This document shows positions 54,531 to 64,000 of a DNA stretch of 64,000 nt, one piece after another. The stretch's first letter is position 1. Each line of letters opens with the position of its first letter. The notes beneath the pieces were generated by a model, which saw only the letters and a list, made by a program, of their open reading frames with translations, was not told the DNA's origin and did no database searches. The position numbers were made by a program, and so were the translations under genes. The stretch covers positions 345,501-409,500 of the forward strand of contig NW_024881986.1 in NCBI RefSeq assembly GCF_019059575.1, given 5' to 3'. The DNA is from Amphibalanus amphitrite (lineage: Eukaryota; Arthropoda; Thecostraca; Balanomorpha; Balanidae).

Positions 54531-54904
54531 CATGGACCTTCATCTAGTTTGTACTTTCTTGTCAAGGGCACTCAATTCGACCACCTAGTTTGCATGTGCC
54601 GCCAGCAGAAACTGCAACTTGCATATCCGGGGAGGGCAGTGTCTGCACACCGCTCGGCTCGTGTTGTCACGTTACCATGGTAACTCTGCTGACGTCATCA
54701 AATTGTTGCACCGCTCCGCGTCAATGGGTTAGTTCGGCCTCATGACAAAGGGACACAGGGGGAGGCACTGCGCAGTTCAAACCCTGTGACCCCAGACAGA
54801 GGCTGGAGGTCTAGGACGAAAGGTGTGCTGCTGAAAGACGTAAGGTAAGCGATTTCAGTTTCACCCGCGCCCCGCTGGGACTTGGAGAGGAACGACCTTC
54901 TGAC

Positions 54905-55059
54905 CAGAGGCGGATCCAGCTCAGAGGTTTGGGGGGGGGGGCAAACCATAAAAATTTATCGATTCTTTCCATGCATCGTCCATAGGCGTAATGTTAAAAT
55001 CATGCCGTTTGGGGGGGGCAAATGCCCATTTTGCCCCCCCCCCCCTGGATCCGCCACTG
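54905..55059. mobile_element. hAT MITE, uninterrupted copy
   Basis: CAGAGGCGGATCCAG...CTGGATCCGCCACTG with exact 8-bp duplication CTTCTGAC at 54897-54904 and 55060-55067. It interrupts the residual 60-bp repeat of copy 2. It is the empty-site reference for the TTAA insertion at 4085. Confidence 0.9.
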
Positions 55060-55329
55060 CTTCTGACTCCATGTGACCCAGCGAGACACAATTATCAGCA
55101 TTTTACTAAGCATTAGGTATTAGTTTTATAATTGTTAGGCATTCGCTAATCGCTATTATCAACTCAGTTTTGATCATTGTATTCATGTATTTGGGGAAAG
55201 TCGGCTGCGGTCAGGTTACGTCAACCAACAGGCGTCCGCCGGCTAGCCATAGGTAGGTATGTATGTATGTGCTTACTGGGGTATTCCACGATAGATCGTA
55301 CCAGGCCCGTCACCCTCATCTTTCAGATT

Positions 55330-56040
55330 TTAACCCGCGCCCCAGTTGGCGGTATCAGCCAACTTCGCCCTAGTGCTAGTGTGTGTGTGTGTGGGGGGGG
55401 GGGGGCATATGTTACCACCTACCTCTAACTCAAAAACTAAGAGGGCTAGAAAGACGCAGTAAAAAGCAGTCGATAGCTCTCAATGCGTACGTTTGAAAGT
55501 ATTTCGGTCATTAATCATCTTAGAGCAATATTGGGGTCACTGGAGGTCATCAAAGGTCAAAATTTGCCAAATGTCATTATATTTCTGAGAAAACATGCAT
55601 TTATCTCAGGAACTATGCTAGTTAAGAAAACGGATGGAAAAGCAATCGATAGCTTATGAACTTTTCTTTTGATAAGGTCATCATCAAAATTGACCTCAGG
55701 TCAATGGTTTAGCATCCAGAGGGCAAAAACTAAAAAAAGCTGTTTTACGAAATGTGTTTTTCGACAATAACTTTTGACTAAAACAGGCCACAACATTTCT
55801 ATTGCCAGAGTCGTGTTCCTCTCGCCGAGACGCGTCGAATGAAATATAATTTGACCTTGAAAGGTCAACTTGAAAATTTGACCTCAGGTCAAGGTCATGA
55901 CCTGACCGGAAAAGGTCATGCTGCATATCAGTCGATGCGTCTGAACAAGACAAACACAATGAGGCCATTCCCAACGTCCTATCTCTTTCCAATCGAAAGT
56001 TATTGACAAAAATCTGTTTGAAGCCTCAAATGACCTCGTG
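55330..56040. mobile_element. TTAA-CCC element, right-truncated
   Basis: TTAACCCGCGCCCCAGTTGG at 55330, a GT run with G-run near 55380-55405, then the AGGTCA-rich core collinear with parts of 46240-46560. The right terminus is lost near 56040. Confidence 0.6.
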
Positions 56041-56474
56041 TCGCCACGCCGTCCTCTGGTCTGTAGTTGCGTACAGCGACACTTGATTTGACTGACTGGC
56101 TGTGGTGCAGGGTGAGGAGAAAGTGGATTCTGGTAGAGGATGGGAAGGAATGCGGTAGCCGCCGAGTGACCACAGCCCCTCGATGGCGAGGCTGCTGTGG
56201 TCAGACGGATCTGAGATGCTCCGGGATCTCGATGGCGAGATTGACCGAAACCGACTGGCCGCCCCAGGAACGAGGAGGCCACGAGTGTTGTATCCCGATG
56301 GCAAGACACTTCACTCGCGGTCAGCTTCGGTGACTCGATGGCGAGACACCGCAGCCGCCTCCCTCCACACCCTCAATGAGAAAAGGAGAGAGAAAGTAGT
56401 GGGCCCCAGGACATAAAGACAGGTATCAGGAGCAGCCACGATTAGCACTGCTCGCACCGTCTTCCGCCACTTAT

Positions 56475-56753
56475 GTCACCGCCCACCACACAAAGATGCA
56501 CTTAGTAGGACGCTGTATTTGTTCTTTACCGTCCTCACCGCACGAGTCACAGACAGAGAGTGGGCCGGCGCAGCGAGCACCGGCCCCAGGTCACCTCGTT
56601 CCTCCCTCGCGGCACACGCCGGCGGCGGCCAATCACGACAGCGGGCCCTCACGTGACCCGAGCCGGGCCTCGCCTCGAGCGGGACCACCGGACGCACGTG
56701 GCCACCACATGGCTCGGCCGTAACCGGGCGGAGAGCGGCCGTCGGCCACTACA
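56475..56753 (-). repeat. putative 3' LTR of the BEL/Pao element
   Basis: It begins on the minus strand TGTAGTGGCC right after the polypurine tract. A plausible end is ...GGTGACA at about 56475 (TG...CA type). The partner LTR is not in the window, so the far boundary is a guess. Confidence 0.4.
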
Positions 56754-57055
56754 TACTCCCCCACCGTGTTGCGCCTCGCAGCAACACTACACAATGCTCA
56801 GCCGACGCGCCAATGCTACATATAGACATTATACATTCTCACGTTCGCGGCCTTTAGAACATAAATGTGTCTTCACTCTTCACAGTTACCAAAGTCGTTG
56901 TTACAAACATACAAGACATATAAACACCGCTGCCAGCTAACTTTTTTTAGCGATGGCTCAAACATTCACCTCACATATCAAACACTGTACGATTGCTCAC
57001 CGCACAGCGCGCCTCGCGAATGATTCTCAGCCACCAGGCAGCCCAGCTCCCGCGA

Positions 57056-59882
57056 TCAACGGCACTCTTCCTCCAGGAAGCAGATCTTTGCTGCTGGTCT
57101 GGTGTACGTCTTTCCGCAGGAGGTCCGTAGCGCAGCTGACCGGACTCTTCCGTCCTTACCCGGGAAGACCTGAACGATCCTGGCCAGAGGCCATGCTCCT
57201 CTGGGCAGATCGGACTCAGCCATGAGGACCAGGTCCCCTACTTGAAGGCTTCTTCTTTCCTGGCGCCACTTGCTCCGCTGTGTCAAAGTCGGTATGTATT
57301 CTCGAGTCCACCTTTTCCAAACGTGTTTAGCCACAGCTTGCGACTGTCTCCACCTCCGACGGCTGCACATGTCGTTGTCTCTTGTCAGGACTGGTGCCAG
57401 GTGTGGGGAAGCACGACCAAGCAGGAAGTGGTTAGGAGTCAATGCTTCGGGATCAGATGGATCGGAGCTCACATAGGTAAGTGGGCGGCTGTTTATCATG
57501 TGTTCGACCTCCGCGAACACAGTCAGGAGAACTTCATCGGTCAGCAGCTGAGATCCGACGACTGCCTGCAGGCACGTCTTGACCGACCTCACCATCCTTT
57601 CCCAAACACCACCCATGTGGCTGGCCGTTGGTGGATTGAACCTCCAGTCAATCTCCAAGGCGCTCAGGCGCTCAGGCATCTGCGCTAGCAGCACCTTCAG
57701 CTCTTCGCGTAGTTCACGGTTGCTGCCGATAAAGCTGGTACCGCGGTCCGAGAAGATAACTGCTGGCTGGGATCTGCGAGAGAAGAAGCGTCTGAGGGCC
57801 ATGATGCAGCTGTCCACTTCCAGCGAATGTGTCACCTCCAGATGAACAGCACGGGTCGCCAAGCACGTTATCAGCAGTCCGTATCGCTTCTCAGTTCTTC
57901 GGAACCGCTTCACTCGCAGTGGTCCAAAGTAGTCCACACCCACGTTCTTGAACGGATGATCGGCTTCGAGTCTCTGAGCGGGAAGCTCAGCCATCCTTGG
58001 TGGCGCCGGAGCAGCTCTGCGTCGATGACAATAGAGGCAACTGCGGAGCTGCTTCTTCACCTCTGCACGTCCTTGGGGAATCCAGAACTTCTGCCGTACT
58101 TCATTCAGCGTGTGTTCTGTCCCCGCATGACCATGACGGACATGCTCTTGCATGATGATGAGCCTGGCGAGCTCGCTTTTCCTCGGCAGTATGATCGGAT
58201 GTCGGGACTCCTCGGGAATAGATGCTTTCCCGATGCGTCCTCCAACACGGACCAGGCCATTGCTGTCGCAGATCGGTGTCCGCGAGAGCAGAGGACTGGA
58301 GGTCTGGATCGGCTGTCGCTGTTCCAGACATCGGAGTTCTTCCCCGTACGTTGTGAACTGCTCTTGTCTGATGATCCAGACTTCGGCCTCCACCATCTCA
58401 GAGCGTGATAGTGGACCTGATAATGGAGGTTGTCGGCCAGGCAAGAACGCCTTCAGGTTGTGCACAAAACGCTTGATCCAGCCGACAACTCGCTTGTACT
58501 TGATCCACGATGAATACTTCGCTGGGTCCGGTTCTTCTGGTCGTGTTGATGCTGCGATGACATTCACTGACGTCGCCTGTTTTTGTTCTTCGTTGTCTGC
58601 CAGTTCTGGATGCTTTTCCAGTTTCCTTTCTGTTGATGTTAGCCGGTAGTACGCCTGTCTTGAGTTGTCGGGGAACGTCGGATTTTCCTCACTCCACAGC
58701 AAGCAGGTTTCGTATCTCTCCCCGACCTTTTTGGTTTCTTGATCCAGAAGAGCCAATGCACGGAGATCTTCTCGAGATCTTGCGTCCTTGACGTTGATCT
58801 TCGTGCCGAAGGCTTCAGTGGTCCACCACTCTTGAACCAGCTCACTCAGGTTCTCTTCATCTGTTGACTGTTTGCGTACAAACATGACGTGCCGCGTACT
58901 ACGGCGTACCAGTGGCGACACAGATCCAGTCAGGGTCCAACCGAAATCTGTCCTCACTGCGACCGGTTGGCCGGTACCTCCCACTCTGATCTCCCGTTGC
59001 AGGACAGCTTCCAGTATGTTGGCCCCGAGCAGCAGCTCGACACGTGCACCACTGTACTGAGGAAAGTCGAGACCCTGCAGATGATTCCAGCTGGAGGTCT
59101 GTCGTCGGCTGATGCTGGGTGGAGTGACATTCAATCTTGGCACAGACCAAACTTCCGGGATTACGATGTGGCCCTCTTTGGCATCGGCAGAAATAGGGCT
59201 GACTGTCAACGGAACACGGATGGATGACTGTCTCTGTCCGCTTCCTTCGACGTTCTGAAGTCTGAGCTCTTCACGCTCCCCCTTCACACCGATTTCTTGC
59301 AGCACCTTCTCACAGCAGAGTGACGTTTGCGCCCCCGGATCCAGAAGAGCGACAACATCCTTGTCACCGCTCGGGCCGTGAACTCTGACAGGAACCAGTT
59401 GTAGAAGCGTGTCTGTGGCTTCCGTCATGGCTGCACCAACGATCGGATCTTCTCTGTTCAGGCGATTCTCTGTTCTGCCGCTGCTCTCCCCGCCCCCTGA
59501 ATCACCTCTGGGCGTATGTAGAAGCTTGTGATGTGTCGCCCTGCATCCATCTGTGCCACAGCGCTTGGCAGATCTACACGATCTGACGAAGTGCCCCTTC
59601 CTGAGACACGCCCAGCACAGTCGCTCCCGTCTCACAGTCACGAGCTTTTCCTCCAGCGCCTGGGCTTGAAAATCAGGACAGTTTTCCAGTTTGTGCTCCC
59701 CTTCGCAGACGACGCAGGGCCTGAGCCTATGGCTTTCCTCACGCGGTGAGGATGCGGAAGTGGCCAATGTCGTCCGCCTCGTCATGGTCTCTTTCGGAGT
59801 CACCACAGTCTTCCTCTTTTCGGGGTCACGGCTCGGGCGAGTGGTGTAGCTCAACACGTTCACCTGGATCTTCAGCCACTCG
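57056..59882 (-). CDS. BEL/Pao pol polyprotein lacking RT/RNase H
   Basis: The open frame runs to 60016, but codons upstream of 59882 belong to the inserted hAT. Residues are counted from 60016. CCHC-type knuckles lie at about 101-150; an aspartic protease with DPGAQ (226-230) follows. Around residue 470-485 the frame jumps from the pre-RT linker straight to a post-RNase H KYSSW region (500-504), so RT and RNase H are gone without loss of frame. The integrase HHCC-like zinc domain (about 605-665) and catalytic D695, D757 and E806 are intact, followed by the C-terminal DUF5641-type domain. Family pols are usually several hundred residues longer. The element would need RT from a relative. Confidence 0.88.
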
Positions 59883-62875
59883 CAAGGGCGGCGCCACCGT
59901 GGGGGCAGTGGGGGCAGGCTGCCCCCACTGGCAGGAGGCCGTGGGGGCAAGACTATGTTTTTGCCCCCACAAAATTTGGCTGATATTGACAAGGGAACAG
60001 AAGACCGGTGCAACATTCATGATAGGCGGTTATAATAGTACGACTGTTTTAGACGGTCCCCGTATCAAGTGCATCAGCAGAACGTTCGTTCTCGGACCGT
60101 CTGTCGCATTTCTCCTACTCCCACTCATTCTCCTACTCATTTTCATTCAACAGAAGGCTGCACTCGCCCCTCGAGCTTGACCTCCAGGAGGTTGAGAGGC
60201 AGTTTGTCAAAAGTCGGCCAGAGAAGAGATCACCCTCTTTTGGGAACCCTTAGACTGACACTGAGACTGAGCTCAGGGAGGTATGACAAAATGTGATAGG
60301 TATGTATGTTCGGGTTATCTGGTAATGTATGTGGGTCGCCCTAATGGAGCTTATTCTGGTATAGGTATCAATCGTGTGTGAGAGAATCGCACATATACGT
60401 TCTACGGGAAAGAGAGAACTAGGTATCGACTATTGTTGTGAGGAATACGCCATTTTACATCTCAACGAACAACATAACGTTTTCACAGGTTTGTGTCACG
60501 CAAGTCGCAATCTAGTTTTATAGTTTTATTTGTTCGCGACCCTAACCCGTCCGGGCCCGGGGGTAATCCTAACCACCGCAGCCCGGGGTAGCCCCCCCCC
60601 CTCCCCCACCTGTCTAACAACGTTAATAAGGCAGCTACAGAAACAAAAATGGTACCAAACGAAAGATATCTACGAGAAGATTCTAAAGCACCTAAACTTT
60701 TTGACCTCAGGCCAATTTTCAAGGTCAGAAGTCAAGGTCAAAGGCAAAAACCGGCACTTTTGTAGTGGTCTCACTCAAAGTACGTGTTCCAGAGGACGGC
60801 ATGGTGTATAAAACCGGCTAAAATGGATGGTAAACGAACGAAGAGAGTCTGGGGATTCGGATTCCGATGATGTGCATAACATTCAAATTCAAGGTCACGG
60901 TTATGCGCAAAACTGACCACAAACTTTGCATTTTTCTTATATCTTGTATACTAGATTCCGCGATGTTTTGAAATGTTTTGGAGCTTAGCGGACCCTTATT
61001 TGTGCTTAAGCTTACGATACAAGGCTGGTAGGGGAGAGCGGGGCCAGTTGAAACACGGGGTCAGATGAAACATGGCTTTATTTTCAACAGTATGCAACAT
61101 ATGGCGTTGCCGACACCACTGCGCATCCGCGCTCGACCACTTCCTTTGTCAACGGCGTTTGGGCGGCAAACGGACGTTAATTTTGATTTGACACTTGTTT
61201 TTGTGTTTTTGTGGGGCGTTTGGGAGAAATCGTTTTTATGAATATTTTGTGATATCTCATATACCTTTGTTTGCTGAAAGAAGAACTCCTGGCTCCGGAA
61301 TAACACTTTATTTGGCCCTTCATTCAGCATGATGCCGTCCCTCCAGCTCGTTTGACAGGTGCTTTACGGCGCGTGCGAGATGGCGGGAGCGGATGGGGTC
61401 AATTGAAACGCTTCTCTGAGGGTCAGTTGAAACAGGGCCACAGGCCGTTTCAATGGACCCCGGTGACCTTTGCAATGGTTATTGTTCAGGGGCTGTAAAC
61501 ATTAAAGGAAATAGTCCACCTTTGAAATGAGCTTTTAAACTGAAATAGTAGTTTAATAGAGCTCAACTTTTGACCCCTTTTTCTCCAGCCTTTTGCTTGA
61601 AAGCACACTATAGCCTGAGATATTTCTCATTTTCCTCATCCGCCCATTTTACCATAGTCTATGTACTTTATGTCACCTATTATGAGGAACTTTGCACTTC
61701 TAGCTTTCCAACGACCTATTGAATGTAGCATTTGGAAAAGTAAACCGGACAAAATATCTCCTTAAGAAAGTGGCCTTAAAGAGGAAAACATCTCATTGTT
61801 AAGGATAGGTGCAATTGACCCCATGGGCTGGTTCAATTGACCCTCGCATCGGGGTCATTTGAAACGGGTGTAGAGCTGTTTTATAAGCGTGCGTTTGGCA
61901 GCAAAATATGTTTGAAACATAATTTTACATATCTTAAAATAAAGCCAAAAGAGCATATTTTTTCATGGCATTGTGCATTTTTCGATATGACAACTAGATC
62001 TCGCTGTGCATGTCAATATATAAAAAGTGGTTCAACTGGCCCCGCTCTCCCCTACAGAGCACAGGGTCAAAGTCACAAGAGTATCCTTGCTAGAGACTAT
62101 TTCACTTATACAACTCAGGCATAATAATTAAGACATGTTTTGCCATCCTGATGCTCTAAATGAATGCTTATAGCAAAATGGATTCCAGAATCATGACCAG
62201 TGGCTACGAAATCATCACAAACGACCTTTCATGTGTAAAAGTCAACCAAAGGTCATTCGAGGTCACATGAAGTCAACATAAAACTTGACCTTTTCCAAAC
62301 AATTTACATGTATGTCATTCGACGCGTCTCGACAAGACGAATGCGAAGGTACCACTGCCGCAGCTCTAGGACCATTTTTGCTGAAGTTATTTGCGAACTA
62401 AACTAAAATCCCAGCTCAGGGTCGTTGACCTGACCTCTGACCTGAGGTCACCAAAAATACTTAAGTAATTTTTCTAGGTCAATTGCTACACAACCGTGCT
62501 CGTAATTTGTCTTTATCTCTAAAACTCTATTTTGGGCATCTGATTGAAGTTTACGTCTGTGACGACTGACGTCGAAGTTTGCCGTGCAGGAGTCTAGAAA
62601 AATCGGCCCTGAGACGTTATCAAGGAGGCTAGGTCCAATTTGTTTGCTTCAAAAGATGTCAAATTAATGGGGGATAAGGTACAGTAAGTTTCGTCTTTCT
62701 ATCCCTAAGCGTTCGTGAGGTATCGGAAATATTCGCCAGGGGGGAGGCGAAAACGCCCCCCCCCCTTCCCTTCCGGGCCCGCGATGCTCATGGATTTTGC
62801 AGATCGGCGTATCAGACAACAGTCGGGTCACCTCAATCTTGCCCCCACTGGCGAAAATTCGTGGCGCCGCCACTG
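59883..62875. mobile_element. non-autonomous hAT element inside BEL/Pao
   Basis: The right end reads GTGGCGCCGCCACTG; the left end CAAGGGCGGCGCCAC. Both have GGGGGCA/TGCCCCC runs inside. The exact 8-bp duplication GCCACTCG is at 59875-59882 and 62876-62883. Its interior carries an AGGTCA-rich stretch, a TA-type MITE (61031) and a TTAAAGGAAATAG end (61502) but no transposase. Confidence 0.85.
61031..62052. mobile_element. TA-duplicating MITE with GTTTCAA motifs
   Basis: GGGGAGAGCGGGGCCAGTTG and its complement (GGGGAGAGCGGGGCCAGTTGAACC) form the ends, flanked by TA at 61029-61030 and 62053-62054. Inside, GGGTCANTTGAAAC motifs recur about eight times in both orientations. No coding frame. Confidence 0.75.
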
Positions 62876-63995
62876 GCCACTCGCTAAACATCTCCAGATT
62901 GGGCTGGTTTGGTCGCATCCTGTAGACTTCTTGGCCCCACTGATAAGTCAGCTCGTCAGGGAGCTTGGCAATCACTCTGCGGAGGGTGTCGCTTGCCCCC
63001 AGATCATGATAGTAGCCCAGGGCTCGCAGAGTCATGACCGTGTTGCTGATGGCGGAGCTGAACCTCTCCATTGACGCCAAGCTATTCACACTTGGTGCTG
63101 GGGTAGAAAACATCTGATTGAGACTTGCCTGGCTGATTTCGTCTTTCCGACCGAAACGTTCATATAGCGTCTTCAGTGCTTGCTCGTACAGCGATCCATC
63201 AAACAAAAGCCCTTCAATGGCTTGGTGGGCAGGGCCCTCAACTGCTTGCTGCAGATGAGTCATCCGCTCTGCATTCGTCAGCGATGTCTGATTGTGGACC
63301 AGCACTTTAAAGAGGCTGATCCAACGAGGCCAGTCAGCGGGATCCCCTCGATAGGTGTGGAGGCTGAGGCTCGGTACACTCTTGGAGAACGCTGTTGACT
63401 GACTCGAGCGTGCTTGCTCTTGAGAAACATCTGGAATCATCCAGGTACTGGGATCTAGGGTTGTGGTTGCACTTCCAGCTGAGGCCTCAAGTGGTGCCCC
63501 AGTCGCAGCTTGATCGGCTGTCGTCGGCTGCACGGCGTCGTTCACAGCGCAGTTTTCGTATGCCAAATGGTGTGTGGCAGCGGCGTGACCTTCCTGCCGC
63601 TCGTCCCTATGTTGATCACGCTGAGAGTGCATGCCGCAGTTACCCATGGATGTCGCAGTGCCCTCACAGACACCTTCACGTGTTGGCTTTGCTTCTTCTC
63701 CCATCCCAGCGACAGCTTCGTCAAAGTCATGACGACGATCCCAATTCAGGTCATCTTCAGCAGCGCGATAGAGACGGACCTTTCTTGCTGCTCGATTTCG
63801 AGTCTCTTCAGCTATCTTCAGCTGAAGTGCACTGTCGCGCTCTTGAAGCTCCCACTCTTCTTGTTGTCGGAGATTCTCCATTTCGAGCTGAGCTTCACGT
63901 TGGCGTTTCTCCGCCCTTTGCCTCTCCATCATGTTACGGCGACTTTCTTCTACCTGGGCCCTGACGTCTTGTAGCTTGCAATCCGCATCCTCCAA
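62876..63995 (-). CDS. BEL/Pao Gag (DUF1759-type), partial
   Basis: The frame runs in from the right edge and leaves the element at 62876, where the hAT insertion begins. The N-terminal part is a charged coiled coil (Arg/Glu/Gln-rich, first ~110 codons seen). A low-complexity linker follows, then a capsid-like region with FKVLVH and ERMTHLQQAV motifs typical of DUF1759 Gag. The frame on the far side of the insertion is in register once one target duplication is discounted, so insertion was recent relative to decay. The true start is outside the window or at 63995. Confidence 0.8.
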
Positions 63996-64000
63996 TTCTA

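Larger units (their letters stand above)
56475..64000 (-). mobile_element. BEL/Pao LTR retrotransposon, defective, partial
   Basis: Minus strand: gag (from beyond the right edge), zinc knuckles, protease and integrase, then a polypurine tract (56754-56765 read on the minus strand as GGTGGGGGAGTA) and the start of the 3' LTR. The reverse transcriptase and RNase H are missing and a hAT element (59883-62875) splits it. The 5' LTR lies outside the window. Confidence 0.85.

Noticed and set aside
61502-61800. Complete TTAAAGGAAATAG element
   Set aside because: Only one end is recognisable (a similar end lies at 37143); no inverted partner with TTAA was found.

Overview
The window is nuclear DNA of an invertebrate metazoan. 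Two things show this: genes with GT-AG introns, and a BEL/Pao LTR retrotransposon, a class known only from metazoans. A crustacean or other marine arthropod would fit, but I cannot fix the species. About nine tenths of the window is transposable-element sequence, much of it nested. The only host gene I can support is an F-box/leucine-rich-repeat gene present as two diverged tandem copies.

Layout. Copy 1 of the gene has seven exons between 5349 and 20481, all in frame, with a 12 kb intron filled by repeats. Its 3' flank is split by three large insertions: two inverted-repeat elements with 9-bp target duplications (20501-28557 and 28579-30766) and a segment bounded by 11-bp direct repeats (31198-39170). 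The flank resumes at 39182 and runs to about 41.5 kb. Copy 2 (44548-50524, flank to about 55.2 kb) is compact. It keeps an upstream coiled-coil exon that copy 1 lacks, but has lost half of exon 3 and all of exon 4. The copies serve as each other's empty-site record, so many insertions can be bounded to the base.

Mobile DNA. Most abundant are TTAA-flanked elements starting CCC (piggyBac-like ends), with G-run/C-run hairpins just inside each end and cores dense in AGGTCA/TGACCT hexamers. A second TTAA group has TTAAAGGRR-type ends (T2/Kolobok-like). There are also hAT elements with 8-bp duplications, a Transib-like element whose ends begin with the RSS heptamer CACAGTG, TA-duplicating MITEs, a tRNA-derived SINE, a 5'-truncated non-LTR retrotransposon with an intact reverse transcriptase (25.7-27.7 kb), and inverted repeats built from CGACGTCGG. 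The right end (56.5-64 kb, minus strand) is a BEL/Pao element that lacks its reverse transcriptase/RNase H region and is interrupted by a 3 kb hAT insertion.

How it fits together: one ancestral F-box/LRR locus duplicated, and the copies then diverged through different element insertions. The most unusual signals are the hormone-receptor-like hexamer arrays carried by the TTAA elements and a minisatellite, the covarying G/C hairpins at element ends, and the RSS-like Transib ends. All coordinates and alignments were read by eye; no database search was run.
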